Positions 1 through 8,431 of a stretch of DNA of 40,359 nucleotides are shown in pieces. The notes under the pieces are model-generated. The model did not search any database and was not told where the DNA came from. It saw only the letters and a program-made list of their open reading frames with translations. Position numbers and translations under genes: made by a program. Numbering within the stretch: the stretch's first letter is position 1; every line of letters starts with the position of its first letter. This DNA comes from Sedimenticola sp. GTDB taxonomy: Bacteria; Pseudomonadota; Gammaproteobacteria; Chromatiales; Chromatiaceae. The DNA lies in the NCBI GenBank assembly GCA_027030425.1, contig JALVEW010000053.1, positions 1-40,359 of the forward strand, in the 5' to 3' direction.

Positions 1-1
1 C

Positions 2-385
2 GCGGCGGGCGCCACCAAGGTCATCGATCCCTACCGTATCAGCGGTTACAAGATCTACGAGCTCATGCACCGCTCGGTGATTGCCGAGACCATGGAGCGC
101 ACGGTGTTCGGCAAGGTGGACCTGGATATTGCCGAAGTCCATGTGGAAGAGGGCAGTTTTCTGCATGGCAAATACCTGGACGAGCTGTCCCTGGATGAAC
201 ACTACAACCTCATCGTGCTGGGCGTGGTGGACAGGCATTTCGGCGATCACCTCATTTTCGCCACGGATCCACGCCGGCACCGCATGGACAGCGGCGATGT
301 GCTGGTGGTCATAGGGCCGGAAGAGGCTTTTGCCCGTTTTCACCGGGACCTGGGGGAGGAAGAAAGGGATGAGCCCTCGGCCTGA
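2..385 (+). CDS. C-terminal part of a potassium channel / TrkA-type RCK protein (5' end outside window)
   Basis: The reading frame is open from base 2 to a TGA at 383-385, so only the last 127 residues are present. The visible part looks like the end of an RCK N domain (a VIDPYRISG stretch) followed by an RCK_C (TrkA_C) domain: a beta strand near IAEVHVEEGSFLHGKYLDEL, then LIVLGVV, then the usual closing MDSGDVLVVIGPEEAFARF. RCK domains gate potassium channels or Trk transporters in response to nucleotides or ions. Whether the missing N-terminus carries a two-helix ion channel or is a soluble TrkA cannot be seen. The start of the next gene (369) overlaps its last 17 bases, so the two are probably co-transcribed. 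A TrkH transporter subunit lies 2.5 kb downstream but not in the same operon. Confidence 0.8.
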   Translation, partial: AAGATKVIDPYRISGYKIYELMHRSVIAETMERTVFGKVDLDIAEVHVEEGSFLHGKYLDELSLDEHYNLIVLGVVDRHFGDHLIFATDPRRHRMDSGDVLVVIGPEEAFARFHRDLGEEERDEPSA

Positions 386-1205
386 GAGGCTGCTGCTGAT
401 TCTGATGTTCCTCGGTGCTATTCCGGGGATGGCCCTGGCGGAAACCCTGTTTTTTGAGGCCACTTACCAAGGATTTTTCACTGCGGGGCAGCCCCTGAGG
501 ATTGCAGCGATTTCCCTGGAAACAGGGTCGCTGGAGCAGGCGGAGTCCGGCGGCCTCGTCCAGTCCGTAATGCGCGTGACCTCCCGGCCTTATGCCTTTG
601 TCGAAAAACACTACCCCTTTCGGGTGCGTTATCGAAGCATCTGGTCAAGCCGCTCGTCTGGCGTTCAGGCCATGGAAATTTACGAGAAAACCCATCGCAT
701 CAAGCACGAAATCATCTGGGTGGACAGGGAAGCCGGGCGCATGCAGCGTTATCGCCCCAGGGGGAAACATGCCGGGCAGCACGCTTTCCCGGTTTCACTG
801 CGACGCTGGCTTGCCGCAGATGAGGAATTCCAGTTTCACAAGTACGGCCGTCACCCGGTTCCCAAAAGGATGTACGATTGGCTTTCCATGTTGCAGGCCG
901 TGCGCGGTGGGAGACTCGAAGCCGGGGCTGTGCGGCAGTATGCCGCCACTGATGGCAAGCATCTCTACCACTACCGGGTGCAAGTCGAGAGTCGGAAACT
1001 GCTGGAGGTGGACGGGCAAAAGCACTGGACCTGGAAGCTGCGCTTCGATGCGACGGAAGAGGGCAAACCAGGACCCGCGCATCGCCCCGTGTATGTCTGG
1101 TTGTCGGATGACGAAAAGCGGGAGCCGATCAAGTTCGAAAGCCGTCATCCCCTGGGACGTTTCACCATACGGCTATCCGCGGCAGCGGCTTCAGCCTTCC
1201 AGTGA
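369..1205 (+). CDS. Exported DUF3108 family protein
   Basis: This 278-residue protein has a Sec signal peptide (LLLILMFLGAIPGMALA, cleavage near residue 23). The mature part is dominated by beta structure and ends with the DUF3108 signature, a WLSDDEKREPIKFE stretch followed by PLGRFTIRL. The function of DUF3108 is unknown; members are periplasmic and often sit beside folding or envelope genes. I chose the ATG at 369 because it follows the purine-rich GGGAGGAAGAAAGGG and gives a clean signal peptide; an in-frame start at 330 would bury it. The start overlaps the end of the upstream RCK gene, and the stop overlaps by 15 bases the stop of the convergent gene at 1191-1895. Confidence 0.75.
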   Translation: MSPRPERLLLILMFLGAIPGMALAETLFFEATYQGFFTAGQPLRIAAISLETGSLEQAESGGLVQSVMRVTSRPYAFVEKHYPFRVRYRSIWSSRSSGVQAMEIYEKTHRIKHEIIWVDREAGRMQRYRPRGKHAGQHAFPVSLRRWLAADEEFQFHKYGRHPVPKRMYDWLSMLQAVRGGRLEAGAVRQYAATDGKHLYHYRVQVESRKLLEVDGQKHWTWKLRFDATEEGKPGPAHRPVYVWLSDDEKREPIKFESRHPLGRFTIRLSAAAASAFQ

Positions 1206-1895
1206 CAGCTTGTCGATGTCGGGAATGGGCACCGGCGCCTTTTGTTGGACGAATTCTTCGAGAGAGCCTGTGTTGGCCGGTTCCGCCTGCAGATGACTGA
1301 TGTCGGGCAGCTCTTCCGGTTCGGTCGGACGCTCCGGCTCGATGGGCTTGTCGTCTTTAGCGATATCCAGGGTGCTGATATCGGGTATGGGGGCCGGGGG
1401 CTTTTCTTCCACAAATTCTTCCAGTGAACCTGTTCTCGCCGGGCTGACATCCAGGCTGCCGGTGTCGATATCGGCAGATGGAGGCTCTGGTTGAGCCGGC
1501 ATGGGGCTGACTGGCGCCATGCTGAGATTATCGCCCGCATCAGCGGCTACGCGGATGTCCTTTTCGCTTTCTCGGGGCAGGGGGTTGAGATCTGCACCTG
1601 GAGGCATCAGCTTCCATGGTGATGAGGATTCTTCTTTGCGGGGCTTCTGCTGCCGGGGACGTTGCCCGGCGGGGACGATTTGAACCAGGGCGCCGGCTTT
1701 GCGGAAGACTTCCCGGAACTTGCCGGACTGCTCCACGTTGAGATCTTTCTTGATGCGGCGGGGTTTGCCGGCGAACAAGGCGTCCAGCTTGTCGCCGGAC
1801 AGCTTGAAAATCCTGCCTACGGCTTCCCGTACCTCAGCGGGATTCCTGCCTTCTAGGATGTCGCCAGAAAAATAGATGTCGAACCTGTTTTGCAC
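1191..1895 (-). CDS. Unrecognised cytoplasmic protein with an internal repeat (TGSLEEFV...PIPDI)
   Basis: The gene encodes 234 residues from a GTG start at 1895; no signal peptide or membrane segment is seen. Residues 1-80 look like a compact domain (FDIYFSGDIL..., FKLSGDKLDALFAGKPRRIKKDL, then an FRKAGALVQIVP strand). It resembles small domains that sense or process a partner, but I cannot name it. The rest is acidic, proline-rich and probably disordered. It contains two copies of a unit of about 25 residues beginning TGSLEEFV and ending PIPDI, plus a half copy, DTGSLDVS. The 3' end overlaps the convergent DUF3108 gene by 15 bases. Repeats of a short motif on a disordered tail suggest a multivalent binding tail, but this is inference. 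I am sure it is coding, not of its function. Confidence 0.65.
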   Translation of the reverse strand: MQNRFDIYFSGDILEGRNPAEVREAVGRIFKLSGDKLDALFAGKPRRIKKDLNVEQSGKFREVFRKAGALVQIVPAGQRPRQQKPRKEESSSPWKLMPPGADLNPLPRESEKDIRVAADAGDNLSMAPVSPMPAQPEPPSADIDTGSLDVSPARTGSLEEFVEEKPPAPIPDISTLDIAKDDKPIEPERPTEPEELPDISHLQAEPANTGSLEEFVQQKAPVPIPDIDKLSLEG

Positions 1896-2040
1896 CTCTT
1901 CTCACCCTGTCATTTGCCGGGCCTTGTCCGGAAGTGGGATTACACTTCAGGAAATCCTAGCATATTGCAGGGAGTTTTCCGGGGGAATTGACGGTAGTGC
2001 AACCTGTGTCAGGTTTTTGAGGCCGGGAGGCCTGTGTAAT

Positions 2041-2062
2041 GACCGTCCCTCCCTGGACGGTC
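2041..2062. other. Perfect hairpin between convergently spaced leftward genes
   Basis: GACCGTCC and GGACGGTC form an 8-bp perfect stem with loop CTCCCT, about 55 bases past the stop of the Tll0287-like gene (leftward). There is no T-run on either side, so it is not a classical intrinsic terminator. It may be an mRNA 3'-end stabiliser or a degenerate terminator. The rest of 1896-2115 shows no gene. Confidence 0.4.
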
Positions 2063-2115
2063 TGGCAGGCCCGCTGCGCTTATTGTCGGCGGACGAGGTT
2101 GAATGGAGAGGGTAC

Positions 2116-2685
2116 TCAGAAGGTTTTCTTGAGTACGAAAGCGCCGCGGATATCGCCTTCCTTGAAACCACGGGCGCGGTCTGAGGGGTAGAGGGACTTC
2201 AGACGCATCTCGGTTTCAGGCTTGACCTCGTCACCGCCATGGCAGTTCAGGCAGACCTTGGCCGTGGGAATGGCCTTCATGTAGCGGAATACCTTCTTGC
2301 CGTTTTCTTCCACGACGTCAGAGTAGTCCAGGGTCTTGGGGTCGGCGCCGGCAGCCTTTTTTGCTTCAAATTCTTCCATCACCTTGCGTTCCCAGGGCAG
2401 GGGGCTGTTGGCGGTGGCGCGGGGTTTCAGGCTGGTGCGGGCCACGGTCCAGCCGCTGCTGGCGCTGACTTCGTCAGTGATCTTGGGAGCCTTGTCATTG
2501 CAGACGCTGATAGCATTTACCGGGCCGCCTTCCTTCATGGCTTTCTTCAGCTCGCCTTTGAGCTGAGTGGCGAACTGCTTGATGACCTTGCGGGCTTCCA
2601 TGACCATCTCCTGGTTGTCCGCAGCCATGGTGGGGGCTGTGATACATGCTGCGAGAAGAGTGCTGATGACAAGTCTGGTTTTCAT
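2116..2685 (-). CDS. Periplasmic Tll0287-like (DUF3365) heme-binding protein
   Basis: This 189-residue protein has a Sec signal peptide (MKTRLVISTLLAACITAPTMAA). The mature part starts with a helix containing KQFATQLKGELKKAMKEGG and AISVCNDKAPKI, then RTSLKPRATANSPLPWE and VFRYMKAIPTAKVCLNCHGG. This order (VCN, RxSxKxRNPxNxP-like, KP-like, CxxCH) is that of the Tll0287-like / DUF3365 domain. The single CLNCH, at about residues 148-152, is a c-type heme attachment site. Such proteins are periplasmic monoheme cytochromes or redox/gas sensor modules; here there is no attached signalling domain. The start is supported by AGGAGG 7 bases upstream of the ATG. It is transcribed away from trkH across a 251-bp divergent spacer in which I see no gene. 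Confidence 0.85.
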   Translation of the reverse strand: MKTRLVISTLLAACITAPTMAADNQEMVMEARKVIKQFATQLKGELKKAMKEGGPVNAISVCNDKAPKITDEVSASSGWTVARTSLKPRATANSPLPWERKVMEEFEAKKAAGADPKTLDYSDVVEENGKKVFRYMKAIPTAKVCLNCHGGDEVKPETEMRLKSLYPSDRARGFKEGDIRGAFVLKKTF

Positions 2686-2936
2686 TGTGTTGCCTCCTGT
2701 TTGTCTTGATTCAAATCGGTATTCCTGAACGCGGCGCGGCCAGGGTCAAAAACCCGTGATGTTGCCTGTGCTTGCGGGGCTGTTCATTAACAATTGTCAG
2801 TCTACGGGAGATTTTTCTCCTTGCAAGTTTGTGGTTATTCCCGGAAATCTTGATTTGCGGCACTGGCGAAGCAAGGGGGATGGGGAGTATGCTTTGCTGC
2901 CATGTGCGTCCATGGTTATTGTGAAGGTGTCGGGCC

Positions 2937-4382
2937 ATGCAACTGCTGATTGTTTCCCGAACTTCCGGGGTGCTGGCATCCATGTTCAGTCTTTCCCTGG
3001 CCGTGCCCCTGCTGGTGGGCTTGTGGTACCACGAGCCGGTGCTGCAGGATTTCCTGCTGCCCCTGCTTGTCACCCTGGGGGCGGGGCTGTTGCTCTGGCT
3101 TCCTGGACGGGCCAGGCCGGCCCGTATCAGCCGCAAGGATGGTTTTCTCATCGTCGCCCTGTTTTGGCTGCTGCTCAGTTTCATGGGGGCCTGGCCCCTG
3201 TACCTGGGGCTGGATATGGATTTTCTGGATGCCCTGTTCGAGTCGGCCTCGGCATTCACCACCACGGGTGCGACGGTCATCACCGGACTGGACGATCTGC
3301 CGCGGTCCCTGCTGTTCTATCGCCAGCAGCTGCAGTGGATGGGCGGCATGGGATTGATCGTGCTGGGTATCGCCGTGCTGCCCATGCTGGGCATTGGCGG
3401 CATGCAGCTGTACCGGGCGGAAGCGCCCGGTCCCATGAAGGAAGAAAAGATGACGCCGCGTCTGGCCAGCACGGCGCGGGCCCTGTGGCTGATCTACCTG
3501 TCGCTCACCGCCGCCTGCGCTTTTGCCTACTGGGCCTTTGGTATGGAGCCTTTCGACGCTATTGCCCACAGTCTGTCCACGGTCTCCACGGGAGGCTTTT
3601 CCACCCATGATGCCAGCCTGTCCTGGTTTCACAGCAGCCAGATCGAGGCTGTGGCTATCGTGTTCATGCTGCTGGCTTCCATGAATTTCGGCGTGCATTA
3701 CCTGGCCATCTACCACAGGGCGCCGCGGCACTACTGGGAGGACGTGGAAGCCCGCAGTTTCCTTCTGCTGGTGCTGGCCCTGGTGGTACTCGTGGGGCTT
3801 ATGCTGCGCCTGGAGGGCAATTATCATGAGCTGCCTCCAAGCCTGCGGGATGCCACCTTTGAAGTGGTTTCGGTCATCACCAGCACCGGCTTTGCCACGG
3901 TGGACTTTACCCACTGGCCCGATTTTCTGCCTGTGTTGCTCATATTCATCAGCTTCATCGGCGGCTGCGGTGGATCCACGGCGGGCGGCATGAAAGTGAT
4001 ACGGGTATTGATGCTGTTCAAGCAGGGTCTGCGGGAGATTCGCAAGCTCATCCATCCCAATGCCATCCTGCCCGTGCGCCTGGGCCATCAGGTAGTGGAT
4101 CAGCGCATCATGAATGCGGTATGGGGTTTCTTCGCTGCCTACACGGTGGTGTTCGTGGTGCTCATGCTGCTCATGATTCACGCGGGTCTGGATCAGGTGT
4201 CCGCCTTTTCCGCCGTGGCCACCTGCCTGAACAATTTGGGTCCGGGGCTGGGAACCGTAGCAAGCAACTTCCAGGCGGTGAGCGATTTGGGCAAGTGGAT
4301 CTCCATCCTGGCCATGTTGCTTGGGCGGCTGGAGATCTTCACCATACTGATCCTGCTTACCCCGGCTTTTTGGAAGGATTAG
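2937..4382 (+). CDS. trkH: TrkH family potassium uptake protein
   Basis: This 481-residue polytopic inner-membrane protein has the length of E. coli TrkH. It shows the four pore-loop filters expected of the family: TTGATV (about residue 109), STGGFS (about 217), TSTGFA (about 315) and NNLGPG (about 432). The N-terminal helices and the conserved QWMGGMG and GGCGGSTAGGMK segments also fit. It moves potassium into the cell and normally works with a cytoplasmic TrkA (RCK) subunit. No complete trkA is in the window, although an RCK C-terminus ends at 385. The ATG at 2937 is preceded by GAAGG at a workable distance. The following 124 bp (4383-4506) up to the convergent hydrolase contains no recognisable gene. 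Confidence 0.93.
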   Translation: MQLLIVSRTSGVLASMFSLSLAVPLLVGLWYHEPVLQDFLLPLLVTLGAGLLLWLPGRARPARISRKDGFLIVALFWLLLSFMGAWPLYLGLDMDFLDALFESASAFTTTGATVITGLDDLPRSLLFYRQQLQWMGGMGLIVLGIAVLPMLGIGGMQLYRAEAPGPMKEEKMTPRLASTARALWLIYLSLTAACAFAYWAFGMEPFDAIAHSLSTVSTGGFSTHDASLSWFHSSQIEAVAIVFMLLASMNFGVHYLAIYHRAPRHYWEDVEARSFLLLVLALVVLVGLMLRLEGNYHELPPSLRDATFEVVSVITSTGFATVDFTHWPDFLPVLLIFISFIGGCGGSTAGGMKVIRVLMLFKQGLREIRKLIHPNAILPVRLGHQVVDQRIMNAVWGFFAAYTVVFVVLMLLMIHAGLDQVSAFSAVATCLNNLGPGLGTVASNFQAVSDLGKWISILAMLLGRLEIFTILILLTPAFWKD

Positions 4383-4506
4383 CCCTTCAGGGGGCGGAGT
4401 CAGATCGTCGCCGCGCCATGGCAGGGAACCATATCGGACATTCCCAAACCATGGAATCCATCCAACAGTGCTCCACTGACCCCGACCCCGTTCTTTTCGT
4501 ATCCCG

Positions 4507-5334
4507 TCAGAGTATATCGGCGAGCAGCTTGCCGTCTGCGGGCGTCAGTTCATGCCCCTGCACAGTGATGTACACTTTGGATTTGCCGCGCAAGGCAGGA
4601 ACCTGGTTCATGTCCTGACTGAAGGGCGGCACCACCAGGTCACCGGCAATGACGTAGCCGCCGCTGCGGATGATGGAAATGTATTCGATGTCCGGATGGG
4701 GCTGGACGTTGAGCCAGAACAACAGAGTGCCCGGCGCCGGTGGCACCAGGTTGAACAGGATGCCCCGGGAAACCCGCAGCGTGTTGTACATGCGGTCACC
4801 GATCTCCTCGCGCACGACCCACTCCTTTATCATGCCGAACATGCCGCCGTCATCCACGGCATCCAGGGCGCGGATGGCCTTGTCCGTGCCCAGATGGGGA
4901 GCAGCGATGGTGATCAGCCGGTTCACCCTGCCGGCGCCGTACTGTACCAGGGCCAGGCGCGCCACCACGCCACCAGCGGAATGACCAACGATGGTTATCT
5001 CCTCCTCGGGGTGTTTTTCGGATACGCGCTCAAGAGTGGCCTTCAGCCAGCCGGCCTGGACGGGAGCCGGCGCAAGAGAGGGCAGGTTGACTGTGTAGAA
5101 CAGCTTGTCTCCCTGTTTGTGGGGCAGGGGTTGATCGACGAAGCCCGTGGGTGATATGCCCAGGTGCCCTGCCTGCTGCCATCCTGCCTGACGCAGCATG
5201 GGGTTGACGCCGCTGTATTCCCAGGTGCCGGCATCGCTCAGGTACCCATGAACCAGAATTGCCACCTTGGCCTGGGCGGTAAGGGGGGCGGTAAGAAAGA
5301 TAATGAATAACAACAGGATACGGCAGATTTTCAT
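4507..5334 (-). CDS. Exported alpha/beta hydrolase (lipase/esterase-like, PGAP1-type)
   Basis: This 275-residue protein has a Sec signal peptide (ILLLFIIFLTAPLTAQA). Just after it comes AILVHGYLSDAGTWEY, the HG oxyanion-hole strand of alpha/beta hydrolases. The nucleophile elbow GHSAGG follows at about residue 118, with the next helix VVARLALVQYG. ITIAAPHLGTDKA matches the PGAP1/LipA-type lipase pattern (TIxxPHxGT). The acid and histidine are less certain; GHELTPADG near the C-terminus probably holds the histidine. The predicted role is hydrolysis of a lipid or ester in the periplasm; the substrate is unknown. The ATG at 5334 is preceded by AAGGAG. It has its own promoter (5368-5395), with palindrome arms over the -35 and the start site. 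Confidence 0.85.
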   Translation of the reverse strand: MKICRILLLFIIFLTAPLTAQAKVAILVHGYLSDAGTWEYSGVNPMLRQAGWQQAGHLGISPTGFVDQPLPHKQGDKLFYTVNLPSLAPAPVQAGWLKATLERVSEKHPEEEITIVGHSAGGVVARLALVQYGAGRVNRLITIAAPHLGTDKAIRALDAVDDGGMFGMIKEWVVREEIGDRMYNTLRVSRGILFNLVPPAPGTLLFWLNVQPHPDIEYISIIRSGGYVIAGDLVVPPFSQDMNQVPALRGKSKVYITVQGHELTPADGKLLADIL

Positions 5335-5355
5335 GGCGGCGGTCTCCTTCCATTT

Positions 5356-5395
5356 TTGATGTTTAACAGTATATTAGAATAAACTGAAACATCAA
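5356..5395 (-). promoter_or_regulatory. Promoter with flanking inverted repeat upstream of the hydrolase gene
   Basis: On the minus strand TTGATG (complement of 5390-5395), a 16-bp spacer and TATACT (complement of 5368-5373) make a good sigma-70 promoter for the hydrolase. The arms TTGATGTTT and AAACATCAA (5356-5364 and 5387-5395) form a perfect 9-bp inverted repeat, 31 bp centre to centre. One arm covers the -35 and the other falls at about +1, as expected for a dimeric repressor site. Confidence 0.6.
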
Positions 5396-5438
5396 GCTAT
5401 GCCGTATGCTTGTTGTTTCGGTAAAGCTCCCTGGCAAG

Positions 5439-5918
5439 TCAGCGTAGCGTAGGGCGGGGCCTCAAAACCGGGGTGCTGACCGGCGGGCGTGGCCTGTAGG
5501 CGGGATGATCAGGCTTGCCTGGTTCCGTTCCCGGGGGATTAGGGGTAATCAGAGGAGGATTGCGGTAATAGGCGGGATACCCGCCTTCTTCCTTGATGAT
5601 GATTTCCGGCGTGGCGGCCTTTTTTTCCTTTGCTGCCTTGCGCGCTGCCTCTCGTTCGTCTTCCAGGGCCTGGCGCTCGGCGGCGGCTTTGTCGGCCTGT
5701 TCGCTGATTCTTTTGGCCTGCTCCCTGGCCGCCTTGACCTGTTCTTCATCGGGGCCAGGCTGAATGGGAACCACTGTCGCCGATACGGCGCCCTGCACCG
5801 GCTTGTCCGAGTAGGTGACCTGGCCCTTTTCATCCATGGACTTGATGGGTGACTGTGCCTGGGCGCTTGGGAAACATGCCAGGGTGGCTACCATTGCCAG
5901 GACTTCGAAGTTTTTCAT
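5439..5918 (-). CDS. Exported DUF4124-containing protein
   Basis: This 159-residue protein starts at the ATG at 5918, which gives a signal peptide (MKNFEVLAMVATLACFPSAQAQS); an upstream in-frame ATG at 5969 would add 17 residues without such logic. After cleavage, IKSMDEKGQVTYSDKPVQGA matches the DUF4124 pattern (a short beta domain with a V-T/R-Y-SD-P core). A lysine/arginine/glutamate-rich helix of about 60 residues follows, probably a coiled coil (EQVKAAREQAKRISEQADKAAAE). The tail is proline-rich (PPLITPNPPG, PVLRPRPTLR). DUF4124 proteins are secreted and of unknown function. It is flanked by short spacers from the hydrolase and the ATPase genes and transcribed in the same direction. Confidence 0.75.
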   Translation of the reverse strand: MKNFEVLAMVATLACFPSAQAQSPIKSMDEKGQVTYSDKPVQGAVSATVVPIQPGPDEEQVKAAREQAKRISEQADKAAAERQALEDEREAARKAAKEKKAATPEIIIKEEGGYPAYYRNPPLITPNPPGTEPGKPDHPAYRPRPPVSTPVLRPRPTLR

Positions 5919-6015
5919 TGTCGAACTCGCATGGGGGTCATGAGCTGGCTTCAAGTCAAGTATAGACATGGATCAGCACAAGTGAAAGCGAACGCGTGGT
6001 CGCCAAGCCTGCCTT

Positions 6016-8400
6016 TCACTGCCGGAAGCGCAACAGGCGCAGGGCATTGAGCACCACCAGGATAGTGCTGCCTTCGTGAAAGATCACCGTGCTGCTCAGG
6101 GTGATGCCCTGGCCCAGGGAGGCGGTGATGAGAAGAAAGATTACACCCAGGGAGATGGCCAGGTTCTGGACGATGATACGCCGGCTGGCGCGACTCAGGC
6201 CCACGGCAAAGGGTAGCTTGCCGAGGTCGTCGGCCATCAGGGCCACATCCGCGGTTTCCAGGGCCACGGCGGTTCCGGCGCCGCCCATGGCGATGCCCAC
6301 GGTCGCCGTGGCCAGGGCCGGTGCGTCGTTCACGCCATCGCCGGTCATGGCAACCCTGCCGTGGGCTTCTTTCAGGCGCTCGATGGCAAGCAGCTTGTCT
6401 TCCGGCATGAGTTCTGCCTGGACATGGGTAATGCCGGTGAGCCTGGCGATTTGTTCGGCTACCTGGCGGTTGTCCCCGGTAAGCATGATGAGTTGCTCTA
6501 TACCCAGTTCGCGCAGCTTTTCCAGGGATTCAAGGATGTCCGGGCGGAGGCTGTCGGCCACCGCCAGAATGCCCAGAATGCGTTCGCCATGGCTCACGGC
6601 CATGGTGGTCTTGCCTTCGGCTTCCAGTGCCCGCATACGTTTTTCCAGCTCGTCGTCCGGTTCGTACCAGCCGGTTTCCCTGAACAGTCGAATGGTGCCG
6701 ATGAGCACCGGCTGCCCGTTCACCATGCTCATGATGCCTCGGCCAGGAAGATTCTCCATGCCGGATGAAGCAGGGAGGGACAGGTTATGATTCCGGGATT
6801 CTTCCACCACGGCCCGGGCAATGGGATGGCTGGACTGCTGTTCCACGGCGGCGGTGATGGCCAGCAGTTCCTCACGGCTGCTGCCGTTCATGGGAACCAT
6901 ATCCGTGACCCGGAACTTGCCCTCGGTGAGGGTGCCGGTCTTGTCGAAGGCCATGACCCGGATCACCCCAAGGTTCTCCAGGTGGACGCCGCCCTTGATG
7001 AGCACCCCGTTGCGCGCCGCTTGTCCGATGCCCGCCAGCACGGCCGCTGGCGTACCTATGGCCAGCGCGCAGGGAGAAGCGGCCACAAGCAGCAACATGC
7101 CGGTGTAGAAGCTTTGCTCCAGCGGCATCCAGCCTGCCAGCGGCGGCAGAATGATAACCATGGCCACCAGGATGAGTATGGCGGGCACGAACCAGGCTGT
7201 GAACCGCCGGGTGAACTGCTGGGTGGGGCTCTGCTGGCTCTGGGCATTGGCCACCATTTCCATGACCCGGTTCAGGGTGTTGTCCTGGGCTGAACGGGTC
7301 ACCTCTACATCCAGGGCGGCTTCGGTATTGATGGTGCCGGCGAAAACCTCGTCGCCGGGTTTCTTGTTCACCGGCACGCTCTCTCCGGTGATGGGGCTCT
7401 GGTCCACGGCGCTGTTGCCCTTTATCACTCGGCCGTCAACCGGCAGGCGCTCACCCGGGGGAACTATCACGATGTCCCCGATAAGCAGTTCCTCCACGGG
7501 AATCTCGACGATACGGCCATTGCGGCGGGTGCGCGCCCTGTCCGGCATCAGTTCCGCCAGCGAGTTGACGGCGTTGCGGGCGTGATCCAGGGCGTAGTGT
7601 TCGCCGGCATGGCCCAGGCTGAACAGGAACAGCAGAAAGGCGCCTTCCGCCCATTCGCCCAGCAGGGCTGCGCCCAGGGCGGCAGCAAGCATCAGGATGT
7701 CAGTATCGAATTTGCCGCGAAACAGGGCGGGGATGGCATGGGTGGCGATGTCGTAACCGCCGGTAAGGTAAGCGCTGACATAGAAAGCAAGGGCCAGGTC
7801 TTTATCCAGGGCGAAAAATGTCTCTCCAATCCAGCCGGCAAGGAAACAGAGCCCGGACAGGGCGACCAGGATGTAGGTCCAGTTTTCCTGTATGGCGTGA
7901 GGCAGGAATGCCGGCGCGCCTCCGTGGTCGTGGTCGCGCTTCCGCTCTTCTTTTCCGCTGGCAGGTTCGAAGCCCAGTTCCCGCATGGCGCTTTCGATTT
8001 GGCTACGGTCCTGTTTTTCTGCGTCATAGGCCACGAAAGCCAGGCCCGCTGCGGGGTTGACGCTGGCGTGCAGCATGCCCGGCAGTTTCTCCAGCGTCCT
8101 GGTCAGTATAGTGGCGGCATCGGCGGAGACATGGCTGTCGAAAGGAATGCGTTCATGGCGGTACTGGCGGGTGAAGTTACTACCGGCTTTTCTTGCCAGC
8201 CGCTCCACTTCCCCCAGTGATACCAGGTTGGGATCATAATGAATGCAGAGCTGGGCGGGTTGTCCCGGTTTGATGTGGGCCAGGTAGATGCCCTTGTGCA
8301 GCATCAGTTCTTTTTCAAGGGTCTCCAGGCATTGGTCCCGGGCATCGTCCACCTGCGGCAAAAGCAGGGGTATATCGAGCTTGATGGTCTTTTCTGTCAT
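6016..8400 (-). CDS. Heavy-metal-translocating P1B-type ATPase (SPC / HEGST motifs, P1B-4-like)
   Basis: This 794-residue inner-membrane pump contains the TGES actuator motif (ITGESVPVNKKPGDE), the phosphorylation site DKTGTLT (Asp about 486) and the hinge GDGVNDAP (about 686). The transmembrane metal site reads SPC (about 442) instead of CPC, and near the C-terminus is HEGST. SPC together with HEGGT-like residues is typical of P1B-4 ATPases (Co/Zn/Fe/Cd export), so cobalt- or zinc-type export is the best guess. The first 150 residues look like two HMA-type folds without CxxC, followed by a short HDHGG stretch. I chose the ATG at 8400 because AGGAGGG lies just upstream; a longer frame to 8529 would overlap plsC. 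It is the last gene of a leftward operon, 31 bp after the acyltransferase. Confidence 0.92.
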   Translation of the reverse strand: MTEKTIKLDIPLLLPQVDDARDQCLETLEKELMLHKGIYLAHIKPGQPAQLCIHYDPNLVSLGEVERLARKAGSNFTRQYRHERIPFDSHVSADAATILTRTLEKLPGMLHASVNPAAGLAFVAYDAEKQDRSQIESAMRELGFEPASGKEERKRDHDHGGAPAFLPHAIQENWTYILVALSGLCFLAGWIGETFFALDKDLALAFYVSAYLTGGYDIATHAIPALFRGKFDTDILMLAAALGAALLGEWAEGAFLLFLFSLGHAGEHYALDHARNAVNSLAELMPDRARTRRNGRIVEIPVEELLIGDIVIVPPGERLPVDGRVIKGNSAVDQSPITGESVPVNKKPGDEVFAGTINTEAALDVEVTRSAQDNTLNRVMEMVANAQSQQSPTQQFTRRFTAWFVPAILILVAMVIILPPLAGWMPLEQSFYTGMLLLVAASPCALAIGTPAAVLAGIGQAARNGVLIKGGVHLENLGVIRVMAFDKTGTLTEGKFRVTDMVPMNGSSREELLAITAAVEQQSSHPIARAVVEESRNHNLSLPASSGMENLPGRGIMSMVNGQPVLIGTIRLFRETGWYEPDDELEKRMRALEAEGKTTMAVSHGERILGILAVADSLRPDILESLEKLRELGIEQLIMLTGDNRQVAEQIARLTGITHVQAELMPEDKLLAIERLKEAHGRVAMTGDGVNDAPALATATVGIAMGGAGTAVALETADVALMADDLGKLPFAVGLSRASRRIIVQNLAISLGVIFLLITASLGQGITLSSTVIFHEGSTILVVLNALRLLRFRQ

Positions 8401-8431
8401 GAACCCTCCTGGCCCAGGTGAATCTTCCAAA

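Noticed and set aside
2916-4181. 421-codon minus-strand frame over trkH
   Set aside because: Histidine/glutamine-rich shadow; the plus-strand TrkH is complete.
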